From the NCBI RefSeq assembly GCF_016756595.1, contig NZ_AP023257.1:3798001-3862000 (forward strand): a stretch of DNA of 64,000 bases. The letters are read 5' to 3'. This document shows positions 8,748 through 16,920 of this stretch, piece after piece. A program made the translations under genes and the position numbers. Source of the stretch: Mesorhizobium sp. L-2-11. Lineage in GTDB: Bacteria; Pseudomonadota; Alphaproteobacteria; Rhizobiales; Rhizobiaceae. Every line of letters begins with the position of its first letter. Position 1 is the first letter of the stretch. The notes beneath the pieces were generated by a model. The model did no database searches and was not told the DNA's origin. It was given only the letters and a program-made list of their open reading frames with translations.

Positions 8748-10198
8748 TGTCGCCCCTCGAACACCTGTCCCGTAACGGCCGCCTGGACAAGTTCTTCATC
8801 GACGGTCAATGGGTCGAGCCGAAGGGCACCGCCGAGGGCGTCGTCGTGAATCCCGCCACCGAAGAGGTCGTGGCCAAGTTTCCGCTCGGAAACAGCGGGG
8901 ACGTCGACGCGGCCGTTGCAGCGGCCCGCCGGGCGTTCACCACCTGGAGCCGTACCAGGCCGGGATACCGCGTGGGTCTGCTTGATCGCCTGCAGGCGCT
9001 GCTCGAAGCGCGCAATGAACTGCTTGCGCAATGCTTGAGCCTCGAAATGGGCGCGGCGATCGGATACGCGCGCACCGCGCAGGTGCCGCTCGCGATCGCC
9101 CATGTGCAGGTCGCTGGCGACGTCCTGAAAACCTTCCCCTTTGTCGAGCAGCGCGGCCGCACCGCCGTCACCCACGAACCGATCGGTGTCTGCGCGCTGA
9201 TCACGCCCTGGAACTGGCCACTCTACCAGATCACCGCCAAGGTTGCGCCGGCGCTCGCAGCAGGCTGCACGGTCGTGCTGAAGCCAAGCGAGCTCTCTCC
9301 TTTGGACGCGCTGCTGTTTGCCGAGGCGATAGAGGAAGCCGGCTTCCCTGCCGGTGTCTTCAACCTCGTCAACGGTGACGGCCCAGGCGTGGGTATGGGT
9401 CTCGCCTCCCACACGGATGTCGACATGATCTCCATTACCGGCTCCACCCGTGCCGGCATCGCGGTGGCCCAGGCCGCCGCGCCGACGGTCAAGCGCGTCG
9501 CGCAGGAACTCGGCGGCAAGTCGCCGAACGTGATTTTGCCCGACGCCGATCTCGATCGTGCCGTTTCGCTGGGCGTAGCCGCCGCCTTCCGCAATCTCGG
9601 CCAATCCTGTAGCGCCCCGACGCGGATGATCGTGCCCCGCGCGCGCCTGTCCGAGATCGAGGCAATTGCCAAGCGGGCCGCAGCCCAGATCATCGTCGGC
9701 GATCCGCTTTCAGAAGCCACCACCCACGGTGCAATCGCCAACCGTTCCCAGTTCGACCGCATCCAAACCATGATCGGCGTCGGCATTTCGGAGGGCGCCA
9801 GGCTCCTCACCGGCGGGTCGGGTCGCGCTGACGATCTGAGCGTCGGGTTCTATGTGAAGCCGACCATCTTTTCCGACGTGCGCACAGGCATGCGCATTGC
9901 CCAGGAAGAGGTCTTCGGGCCAGTTCTTTGCATCATCCCCTACGACACAGTCGAAGAGGCCGTCACCATCGCCAACGATACGGTCTACGGCCTGGGAGCT
10001 CATGTGCAGGGCGAGGATATGGACGCCGTCAGGGACGTTGCCTCGCGGATTCGCGCCGGTCAGGTTCATCTCAACTACCCGGCCTGGGATCCGCACGCCC
10101 CGTTTGGCGGTTTCAAGCAGTCCGGAAACGGACGCGAATATGGCATCGAAGGCATGCTGGAGTATCTCGAGGTCAAATCCATCCTCGGCTATTTCTAG
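8744..10198 (+). CDS. NAD(P)-dependent aldehyde dehydrogenase
   Basis: 484 residues, the normal length for the family. It shows the TPWNWPLYQ cofactor segment, the general-base glutamate in QELGGKSPN (about residue 256), and the catalytic cysteine in GQSCSAPTR (about residue 288). The C-terminal FGGFKQSGNGRE motif is also present. The gene is translationally coupled to the preceding flavoprotein gene by a 4-base overlap. It would oxidise the aldehyde released by amine oxidation to a carboxylic acid. The cluster appears to end here, since the next genes lie on the opposite strand. Confidence 0.95.
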   Translation: MMSPLEHLSRNGRLDKFFIDGQWVEPKGTAEGVVVNPATEEVVAKFPLGNSGDVDAAVAAARRAFTTWSRTRPGYRVGLLDRLQALLEARNELLAQCLSLEMGAAIGYARTAQVPLAIAHVQVAGDVLKTFPFVEQRGRTAVTHEPIGVCALITPWNWPLYQITAKVAPALAAGCTVVLKPSELSPLDALLFAEAIEEAGFPAGVFNLVNGDGPGVGMGLASHTDVDMISITGSTRAGIAVAQAAAPTVKRVAQELGGKSPNVILPDADLDRAVSLGVAAAFRNLGQSCSAPTRMIVPRARLSEIEAIAKRAAAQIIVGDPLSEATTHGAIANRSQFDRIQTMIGVGISEGARLLTGGSGRADDLSVGFYVKPTIFSDVRTGMRIAQEEVFGPVLCIIPYDTVEEAVTIANDTVYGLGAHVQGEDMDAVRDVASRIRAGQVHLNYPAWDPHAPFGGFKQSGNGREYGIEGMLEYLEVKSILGYF

Positions 10199-10359
10199 GC
10201 GACATTTTTGCAGGCGCAGAGGGCGCGGCTGGCGCCGTCTACGGCTATAGGCCGGGCGGATCGTTATTCAGTTGAGTGAGGACTGCGCGGCTCGCTGCGC
10301 CTGTCGCCGCAGCGTGGATGTCGGCTCAAGAAGCGAGATCTATCACCAGTTGCGGGCGC

Positions 10360-11049
10360 TCACCGCTCCAAACGCCGTTTCACGTTTTCAACCCCAAGTA
10401 CGGGGCTTGTCAAAACTGGAAGACAGTAGGTCGTGCCCCGCACCGCACGAGCCATCGAGGCCTGCGCAAAAACGACCACATCGACCTTCTGCGACAGCTC
10501 TTCGAGAGCCAGGCGGATTTGCGCGTCATGGGCTTCGACGTCGCCGCCGGCGAGGAGTTGAAACGCTCCCTCAACAAGCACATCGTCGATCGCTACATCC
10601 TTGCCCGCCTCGCGTGCCTTGCGCTTCAACAGATCCACGGTCGGCACCAGCGTTGTCGACAAGGTCGCCAGGACACCTATGCGGTTTCCATGCTCGACAG
10701 CGGCTTTGGCCATGCCTTCATCAATACGGAACAGCGGTACTGGGCAAAGCGGCGCAATGGCATCGACGGCCGGTCCGAGAGTCGAGCATGTGACGACAAT
10801 CGCATCCGCCCCGGCGTCGACTGCCGACCATACGTAGGTAGCAAGCCTTCGTTTCGTCAGATCGGTTAGCAACCCGCGCTCAATGGTATTTCTCAGGAGG
10901 CTCTCGTCGAGGATCGCGAACGGCTTCCAGCCGGGCATGTGTTCTTTGGCGAGGCCCTCGAACTCGGAAACAAGACCGGAAACCGTGTGGATGAAAGCCA
11001 GCTTTCTGGCGGAGGCGCTCGTGGTTTGATCTGGCATGTGGTTTTCCAT
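10360..11049 (-). CDS. Aspartate/glutamate racemase family protein with one of two usual cysteines
   Basis: 229 residues from ATG at 11049 (a TTG one codon upstream is also open). The fold reads as Asp/Glu/hydantoin racemase: VVTCSTLGPAV carries the first active-site cysteine, and PVLTSPVLGVENVKR closes the protein. In the second half, where racemases have a second cysteine, the sequence is VVFAQASMARAV, so this member may not be a two-base racemase and could be a decarboxylase/isomerase-type relative. Its start overlaps the stop of the truncated flavoprotein stump (TGATG), so the two were probably one operon before the stump was created. Confidence 0.75.
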   Translation of the reverse strand: MENHMPDQTTSASARKLAFIHTVSGLVSEFEGLAKEHMPGWKPFAILDESLLRNTIERGLLTDLTKRRLATYVWSAVDAGADAIVVTCSTLGPAVDAIAPLCPVPLFRIDEGMAKAAVEHGNRIGVLATLSTTLVPTVDLLKRKAREAGKDVAIDDVLVEGAFQLLAGGDVEAHDAQIRLALEELSQKVDVVVFAQASMARAVRGTTYCLPVLTSPVLGVENVKRRLER

Positions 11050-11159
11050 CAAGTTGCTGAAGTTGGCGGAACGCCGACAATCCCGCCGCCGATCACCACA
11101 ACGTCCGCCGACTTGGGCAGCGTTTCATCGCTGCTGATGTGGTGGATTAAAGGGGACAT
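11049..11159 (-). pseudogene. N-terminal stump of an FAD-dependent oxidoreductase
   Basis: Only 36 codons remain. They hold a normal DAO-type start, MSPLIHHISSDETLPKSADV, followed by the first FAD-binding strand VVVIGGGIVG, and then a few unrelated residues and a stop. Everything after the dinucleotide-binding loop is missing, so an internal deletion removed the body of the gene. The stop overlaps the start of the racemase-like gene. Confidence 0.6.
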
Positions 11160-11517
11160 GGCAGCCTCGACGATCAGGGAGAGATAGCAGTATCGGCGAC
11201 CGGTGCCGCAGAATGCACTGACTGCAGCGGCATTTCGGTATTTTGCACCAAATATCGCCGGCATCCGGCAAGTGAAACCGCTGACTCCGGATTGCGAGCA
11301 AACGAATTCGGCTGCCAAGCCCGTTTCATGGCAGGCCAGGAGGCGGCCGGCTAACAAGGGACTTTGGCTCCTGCGCAGCTTGCGACGCCCCACATTTCCT
11401 GCGGTTTTCGCCGCAACGAAGGCTGATTGTTGCGGGCGCCCATGCCTCGGCCGCACTTCATAGCGCCGTAGCGGAGCTACACTTCATCCTGACCGCTTCA
11501 AGAGGGAGAATTGTTTC
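11160..11517. other. Intergenic region between divergent damaged genes, no intact gene
   Basis: No supportable coding sequence. The half next to the otnK remnant carries the upstream element shared with the flavoprotein gene at 22176 (see separate entry). Confidence 0.6.
11367..11491 (+). promoter_or_regulatory. Upstream control region copy A, shared with 22210-22330
   Basis: About 120 bases ending 26 bases before the otnK remnant start are clearly homologous to the reverse complement of 22210-22330, which sits just upstream of the flavoprotein gene starting at 22176. Conserved blocks include ATTTCCTGCGGTTT, GATTGTTGC, GGCCGCAC and a 20-base run starting AGCGGAGCTACACTTCATCC. It contains short inverted repeats such as TGCGG...CCGCA, so it probably holds a promoter with operator sites. 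Confidence 0.55.
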
Positions 11518-11622
11518 ATGTTGCTCGGCGCAATCGCAGACGATTTGACCGGCGCAACCGACCTTGCCCTCATGCTGTCGCGAGGAGGCATGCGCGCACT
11601 GCAGACGATCGGCACGCCGCCG
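11518..11622 (+). pseudogene. otnK: Four-carbon acid sugar kinase N-terminal remnant (OtnK/DUF1537)
   Basis: A good ribosome site (AGAGGGAGAA) precedes an ATG and about 35 codons reading LLGAIADDLTGATDLALMLS, the hallmark N-terminus of 3-oxo-tetronate kinases. Homology then stops abruptly and the otnC remnant begins in another frame, so more than 350 codons of the kinase have been deleted. The intact gene would phosphorylate 3-oxo-tetronate in the erythronate/threonate pathway. Confidence 0.7.
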
Positions 11623-11624
11623 TC

Positions 11625-12257
11625 CTTTCCGAAGAAACGAAATTGCGCGACCAGATTTGCGAGGTTTCCACCTCGCTTTTCGAGCGCTGCCTCACGGCAG
11701 GCTCCACCGGCAATATCAGCGCCCGCCTGTCGGACGGCTCCACCCTGACGACGCCGACCAATGCCTCGCTTGGCAGGCTGGATCCCGCCCGCTTGTCGCT
11801 GCTGTCGCCAGATGGCACGCATGTCAAGTGAGACAAGCCGACCAAGGAGGCGTTCCTGCACCGCTGCATGTACTGTGCGCGGCCACGCGACAGTGCGGTC
11901 ATCCACACGCATTCGATCCATTGTGTCGCTTTAAGCGTTCTCGATGGAACCAATCACGAGGATGTGCTGCCGCCACTGACAGCCTATTACGTCATGCGGG
12001 TCGGTACCCTGCCTCTTGTTCTCTACTATCCTCCCGGCGACGAGATGTTGGGCGAAGCCGTTGGTCTAGCGGCGAAATCGCATCACGCGCTGCTTCTTGC
12101 CAATCATGGCCCCGTCGTCTCCGGCAGGACATTGCACGAGGCACAATATGCGCTTGAGGAATTGGAAGAAACAGCAAAGCTCTTTTTTCTGCTGGGGGAC
12201 AGGCCCGTAAAATGCCTCAGCCCTGAGGCGGTCACAGATTTACGGCGCCGATTTTGA
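11625..12257 (+). pseudogene. otnC: Class II aldolase/adducin family protein, OtnC-like, disrupted
   Basis: A continuous class II aldolase reading frame begins at the deletion junction without its own start codon (LSEETKLRDQICEV), runs through GSTGNISARLSDG and TPTNASLGRLDP, hits an in-frame TGA at 11829-11831, and continues in the same frame (DKPTKEAFLH, VIHTHSIH, LLLANHGPVV) to 12257. The zinc-ligand histidines of the family are visible in THSIH and NHGPVV. In intact relatives, 3-oxo-tetronate 4-phosphate is decarboxylated to dihydroxyacetone phosphate. Loss of the start and the stop codon in frame make it non-functional. Confidence 0.75.
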
Positions 12258-12691
12258 ATCCGTTGTGAGCCGGACGCAGTTCAGATCGAGGAACCGATCG
12301 ATGCTCCGCAGCAGGTGATCGATGATCGTCGAGCCGGAACTCGTAGAACAGCTGTGCGCGTCGGTCTGCGCCCCATCGTCGCGCCCTCCCAATAGATCCA
12401 CTGCAGAATCATGACCGCGGCGCTCCCGCCGACCAAATCATCCTACCCGCCCATCCCAGTCGCTGAGGCGGACTTTCTCGTCTCCCGAAAGCGGCCCTTT
12501 CTGCTCCTCTGTCTCCCAAGCCCAGCCCACGGTTCAGCTGGCGGGGCGAAAGAGACAGCACTGTGAAACGGCGTGCTGGTTTGGCGGTCGACCGAAGGGC
12601 CTTCTGCTGAATGACCATGCATTGCCGCACAATCTGCTAAACGCCTGCGATTATGCTGGGCTGATAGGGCAGATTGACAGGAACCAAAGAC
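12258..12691. other. 434-base intergenic region with a transposase scrap only
   Basis: Apart from the short IS1182-like remnant on the minus strand (separate entry), no gene or recognisable signal is seen. Confidence 0.5.
12282..12354 (-). pseudogene. IS1182-type transposase N-terminal scrap
   Basis: On the minus strand one frame reads QLFYEFRLDDH and the adjacent frame continues DHLLRSIDRFLDL, together matching the conserved opening of IS1182-family transposases (FY.F.LE.H...DHLLR.ID). A frameshift separates the two halves and the rest of the element is absent. Confidence 0.4.
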
Positions 12692-13360
12692 ATGGATCGC
12701 TTCCGGCCGAAATACGTGACGTTTGATTGCCACGGCACGCTCATCAATTTCCAAATGGCGGAAGCCGCCAGGGATTTGTTCGGTCATCTTCTGGATGGGC
12801 CGCGCATGGACGAATTCGTCAAAAACTTCCAGGGTTACCGCCTCGACGAGGTGATGCAGGACTGGAAGCCTTATGCGGATGTCGTTCACAATGCGCTCGA
12901 GCGCACCTGCCGCCGCAACAGCGTGCCATTCCGCGCCGAAGACGCCGAAACGATCTACAACCGCATCCCGACCTGGGGACCGCATCCCGACGTCCCCGCG
13001 GGATTGGCCAAACTGGCCAAGGAAATTCCGCTGGTTACCCTGACGAACTCCATGGTGGCCCAGATTACGTCGAATGTGGCAAAGCTCGGTGCGCCCTTCC
13101 ATGCCGTCTTGACCGCTGAAGAGGCGGGTGCCTACAAGCCGCACTTCAAGGCGTTCGAATACATGTTCGACATGCTGGGTTGCGGCCCGGAGGATATCAC
13201 GCATGTGTCCTCGTCGTTCCGCCACGACCTGATGTCCGCCTATGATCTGGGGATCAAGAGCAAGGTCTGGGTCAATCGCGGCCACGAGCCGGCCAATCCC
13301 TTTTACGAATACACCGAAATCCGCGATGTGACGCAGCTGCCAGGCGTTTTCGGACTCTGA
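12692..13360 (+). CDS. HAD-family hydrolase, (S)-2-haloacid dehalogenase type II-like
   Basis: 222 residues from the ATG at 12692; a TTG at 12674 is also in frame but less likely. The four HAD motifs are visible: nucleophile aspartate in FDCHGTLINF (residue 12), LTNS (motif II), YKPHFKAF with the lysine (motif III), and a late acidic/Arg-rich segment VSSSFRHDLMSA (motif IV). It groups with type II haloacid dehalogenases, which often act on other small substrates in cells. It precedes the phosphotransferase/phospholyase pair by 131 bases and could be part of the same pathway, for instance as a phosphatase, but this is inference. Confidence 0.8.
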   Translation: MDRFRPKYVTFDCHGTLINFQMAEAARDLFGHLLDGPRMDEFVKNFQGYRLDEVMQDWKPYADVVHNALERTCRRNSVPFRAEDAETIYNRIPTWGPHPDVPAGLAKLAKEIPLVTLTNSMVAQITSNVAKLGAPFHAVLTAEEAGAYKPHFKAFEYMFDMLGCGPEDITHVSSSFRHDLMSAYDLGIKSKVWVNRGHEPANPFYEYTEIRDVTQLPGVFGL

Positions 13361-13491
13361 GGGGCGAGGATAGGCCGGAGACGGCAGAGCACCGCGCCCA
13401 TTTTGCGAGGGCGGCCCAGCGGCGCCGTCTCAAAGACCGCGAGAAATGGAACTGCGGAGCGTCATCGCTGAAGCGCTCCATCTGTAGAAGC

Positions 13492-14661
13492 ATGAAGAAC
13501 AACCATCCCCAACAGGCGAGGACCTTCGAATTGGGTGCTTATGGTGATCTGGTTCCCGATGAAGAAGCAGGTCAACTCGATGGCTCTATGGCGGCAGGAC
13601 GCGACCATCTGGCTTACGCGGCAGCTTCAACCGAAGCCTATTTTCGCGCTGCCGCCGCAAGCCTGGCGATGCGGCCGGGCGCTTCCGAACCGGACATGTC
13701 GGCGGCACTACTGAAGCGCCACTACGGATTGACGGGATCGATCGCGACATTGTCTTCCGAGGTTGAGCGCACCGTTGACGTCAACCTGTCGGACGGCCGC
13801 CGGTTGATCCTCAAGACGTCGACAACAGCGGAGGCGGTCGACAGCTTTCGTTTTCAAACCGCCGCTATGGCCGGATTGCAAGGGTTCACGGGCTTCGTTG
13901 CACCCGAAGTGCTCCGCACGACCAGCGGCGCGTTGATGTTTGAGCAAGAGGGGACATGCGGGTACTTGCAGACCCGGATCGAGGGCATTCCGCTGCACCA
14001 GGCGACGCCAACTCCCGACCTGCTTTTTCGAACCGGCAGTGCTCTTGCCCGGCTGGACCTGGCTCTTGAGCTGGTCAGTGTGCCCGCGGCTCACCGTCCC
14101 GTTCTTTGGCATGTCGGTTGCTGGTCGAGATTGATGGAATTGGAGCAATACCTGCCATCCGGGAGCATTGCCGATAACGTACGCGTCGCGATGGCGGAGT
14201 ATGCGGAGTTCGTTGAGCCACAAATCTCTGACGTGGCGTGGCAGGTAACTCATAATGATCCCAGCCCGTTCAACATGATGGTGACAGGCGAGGGAATGGG
14301 TTTCATCGATTTCGGCGATGGCTGCTGGAGCCCCAGGATCCAGGACCTGGCGATCGCAGCAAGTCACGTCGTAAGGGATTCGACACTTCCTTTGGGTGGA
14401 GCCGAGCATCTTATTGCCGGCTACGCCTCTGTCATTGCACTTTCGGCACTGGAAGCAAAACTGCTCGTCGGACTGATGCGGGCGCGACAAAGCGCGTTGA
14501 TCCTGGTCAACTACTGGCGATCCCACCTTTTTCCGGCCGATGCCCAGTACATCAAAAAGAATGTCGCGCGTGCCGAGCACGGACTTTCCATCCTGGCGCC
14601 TCTTGGTGTCGCATCGGGCGAGGTGGTCGTCCTGGCGGCAATGTCGTCGTATCAGCCGTAA
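13492..14661 (+). CDS. Phosphotransferase (APH/hydroxylysine-kinase-like)
   Basis: 389 residues of the aminoglycoside-phosphotransferase-like kinase fold. An N-terminal lobe has the ATP-binding lysine region (GRRLILKTST). The catalytic loop THNDPSPFNMMV lies near residue 253 with D and N in the Brenner positions, and the metal-binding aspartate is in IDFGDG near residue 273. The family includes hydroxylysine kinase, choline kinase and homoserine kinase II. The next gene, 85 bases away, is a class III PLP enzyme resembling 5-phosphohydroxylysine and phosphoethanolamine phospho-lyases, and this kinase/lyase pairing is known for hydroxylysine breakdown. Kinase for a hydroxyamino compound is therefore the best guess. 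Confidence 0.75.
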   Translation: MKNNHPQQARTFELGAYGDLVPDEEAGQLDGSMAAGRDHLAYAAASTEAYFRAAAASLAMRPGASEPDMSAALLKRHYGLTGSIATLSSEVERTVDVNLSDGRRLILKTSTTAEAVDSFRFQTAAMAGLQGFTGFVAPEVLRTTSGALMFEQEGTCGYLQTRIEGIPLHQATPTPDLLFRTGSALARLDLALELVSVPAAHRPVLWHVGCWSRLMELEQYLPSGSIADNVRVAMAEYAEFVEPQISDVAWQVTHNDPSPFNMMVTGEGMGFIDFGDGCWSPRIQDLAIAASHVVRDSTLPLGGAEHLIAGYASVIALSALEAKLLVGLMRARQSALILVNYWRSHLFPADAQYIKKNVARAEHGLSILAPLGVASGEVVVLAAMSSYQP

Positions 14662-14746
14662 CGCATTTCGGTTCGCTCGACCGGCACGGTAGCCAAAAGA
14701 CGAACCGCGAATTGATCAAGGTACTCTTTCAGATAGGCAGCAGCAC

Positions 14747-16075
14747 ATGTCCACAGATCTCATGCCTAATCGCTACAGGCCCGGCGAATCCGACCTTCCG
14801 AGGCGCGAGTCCGAGCTAATTGCTCGCCGTGACGAAGTACTTGCGGCCTCCTATCGGCTCCAGTACCGCCGGCCCGTGCACTTCGTTCGCGGCGAAGGCA
14901 TGTGGCTCTACGACCCTGACGGGCGTGCCTATCTTGATTTCTATAACAACGTGCCGTCGCTCGGCCATTGCCATCCCGAAGTAAACGCCGCGATGGCTGA
15001 GCAGGCGGGCCGGATAAACGCCAACACGCGCTATCTCGAGCCAAAACTTGTCGACTATGCCGAGCGACTGGTCGACACTTTCCCAAGCGAGCTCGACCGG
15101 GTGGTTTTTACTTGCACGGGGAGTGAATCCAACGATCTGGCCCTGCGTATCGCGCGATTTGCGAGCGGCAATGAAGGCGTGATCGTCTCGAGCTACGCCT
15201 ATCACGGCACCAGCGCGGCTGTCGCCGCGGTTTCCCCGAACCTGGGCGACGCCGTCAAGCTCAGCCCATTCGTGCGCATGGTCTCGTTGCCGGGGCCGGC
15301 GGGTGTGCCGGAATCACAAGCTGCGGACTTTTTCGGGGCGCAAGTACGCGCGGCCATTGTAGATCTGAACCGTCGTGGGATCGGCGTTGCGGCCCTGCTC
15401 ATCGACAGTATTTTTTCCAGCGATGGCGTGTGGGTCGATCCTCCTGGCTTCATTGCCAGTGGAGTTGCGGCGGTGCGGGAGGCAGGTGGTCTCGTCATCG
15501 CCGACGAAGTTCAGCCGGGTTTTGGGCGAACCGGCGCTCATATGTGGGGCTTTGAACGGCACCGGATCGTTCCCGATCTCGTTACCCTCGGCAAGCCGAT
15601 GGGCAACGGATTTCCAATTGGCGCGGTCGTTGGTCGCAAAGCACCGATGGAGCAATTTGGCGCCACCGCTCGCTACTCGAACACGTTCGCCGGAAATACG
15701 GTTGGCATCGCGACCGCGGACGCCGTGCTGACGATCCTGCAGCGCGACCAGATCCCCCAGAACGCGCTTGCGATGAGCCAGCGCCTGCGAGCCGGGCTGG
15801 AGAAAATCGCGCAGCAGCCATATGGAGTTCGTGCTATCCGAAACGCCGGTCTCTTCTTTGGCGTCGACATCGGGCCTGAGGGCGCCCCGGCGGCAAGCCG
15901 GCGAGCAATGGCGCTGGATGTCGTGAACGCACTGCGCGATGACGGCGTCCTTGTCAGCACGACAGGGGCTAATGAGGATTCGCTCAAAGTGCGCCCGCCG
16001 CTCGTTTGCCAGGCCGAGCATGTCGACCTCTTCCTTGCCGCCATGGAGCGGGCGCTCGTCAAGGTCGCAGGCTAG
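14747..16075 (+). CDS. Class III PLP-dependent aminotransferase/phospho-lyase-like enzyme
   Basis: 442 residues. Fold-type I class III signatures are present: FTCTGSESNDLALRIAR (phosphate-binding), LVIADEVQPGFGRTG with the PLP-ring aspartate, and TLGKPMGNGFP with the Schiff-base lysine near residue 283. The KPMGNG form is characteristic of the human ETNPPL/PHYKPL phospho-lyase subgroup rather than of ordinary omega-transaminases (usually KGL/KALG). With the kinase just upstream, the pair could phosphorylate a hydroxyamine and eliminate phosphate to an aldehyde. Function as a plain transaminase cannot be excluded. Confidence 0.85.
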   Translation: MSTDLMPNRYRPGESDLPRRESELIARRDEVLAASYRLQYRRPVHFVRGEGMWLYDPDGRAYLDFYNNVPSLGHCHPEVNAAMAEQAGRINANTRYLEPKLVDYAERLVDTFPSELDRVVFTCTGSESNDLALRIARFASGNEGVIVSSYAYHGTSAAVAAVSPNLGDAVKLSPFVRMVSLPGPAGVPESQAADFFGAQVRAAIVDLNRRGIGVAALLIDSIFSSDGVWVDPPGFIASGVAAVREAGGLVIADEVQPGFGRTGAHMWGFERHRIVPDLVTLGKPMGNGFPIGAVVGRKAPMEQFGATARYSNTFAGNTVGIATADAVLTILQRDQIPQNALAMSQRLRAGLEKIAQQPYGVRAIRNAGLFFGVDIGPEGAPAASRRAMALDVVNALRDDGVLVSTTGANEDSLKVRPPLVCQAEHVDLFLAAMERALVKVAG

Positions 16076-16150
16076 GTCGTGAACGCATAAACGGGAATGG
16101 GCTGAACTCGGTCTCTTGGCACCTAGTATGGCAGCCGATGTTTATCGCCT

Positions 16151-16840
16151 TCAGGCCAGAACAAGCTTAGCTGACAAAGCGACGAAGATGAGCGAGGCGG
16201 TGACATGGAGTTTGGCTTCACGCGACGCAGACTGCCGCAGCCAGGCGCCTACCGGATCGGCAAGAAATGCAATCGCCGCGAAGCAGAGCAGCGAGCAGAC
16301 CATGAAGGTGCCGCCCAGCATAAGCATCTGCACTGCCACCTTCCCGCGCTCAGGGTGAGCGAACTGCGGTAGAAGGGCCAAGAAGAAGATCGCCACCTTT
16401 GGATTGGTGACATTCATCAGGATGGCTCGTCGATAGATACCGCCGAGCGCGGCTGGCGCCCCACCGTCATTCACACGTGCAGCATTGCGAGCCGAGAACG
16501 CCTTCCAGGCGAGATAGAGAAGATAGGCGGCGCCGACGTAGCGCAAGGCGGCGAAGGCGGCTGGGGAAGCCTGCACGAGGGCAGCGACACCAAACGTGAC
16601 CGCGCCGATATGGAAGATCAGCCCGCTACAGAGTCCGAGCGTTCCGACCAGGCCAGCGCGGCGCCCGCGCAACATTCCTTCTGTGAGCACGAACAGCAAG
16701 TCCGGTCCCGGCGCGAGAGCGAGCAGAGTGGCGGCACCGGCAAATGCGGCGAGTTCGATGGGGCGTGAGCAACAAGGTAAGACTCCGATCGGGCTGAGGT
16801 GAACGAATCTTGCTGCACGAACCGCACAATTTGCGCGCAA
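16151..16840 (-). CDS. LysE/RhtB family amino-acid exporter
   Basis: The frame encodes a six-helix exporter of the LysE superfamily. It shows the N-terminal TLLALAPGPDLLFVL segment with the family's PGPD/PGP motif, a middle loop, and LMNVTNPKVAIFFLALLPQF in the centre. The start is unclear: the only in-frame start codon upstream is a TTG at 16840, giving 229 residues with a 28-residue leader unlike the family, while the expected N-terminus (IELAAFAG) has an ATC rather than a start codon. A mutated start or an unusual start are both possible. It is divergent from an Lrp regulator, the usual arrangement for amino-acid-responsive exporters. Confidence 0.8.
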   Translation of the reverse strand: MRANCAVRAARFVHLSPIGVLPCCSRPIELAAFAGAATLLALAPGPDLLFVLTEGMLRGRRAGLVGTLGLCSGLIFHIGAVTFGVAALVQASPAAFAALRYVGAAYLLYLAWKAFSARNAARVNDGGAPAALGGIYRRAILMNVTNPKVAIFFLALLPQFAHPERGKVAVQMLMLGGTFMVCSLLCFAAIAFLADPVGAWLRQSASREAKLHVTASLIFVALSAKLVLA

Positions 16841-16920
16841 AGTTCCTTGACGGCACTATCGAAACCGGGAAAATTCTGCACCCATCGCCTCAATCATGCG
16901 GATTTCTGACAGGAGAGTTC

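Noticed and set aside
11160..11456. Extension of the flavoprotein stump frame upstream on the minus strand
   Set aside because: It covers the control-region copy and has no flavoprotein character before MSPLIHH; not a real N-terminus.
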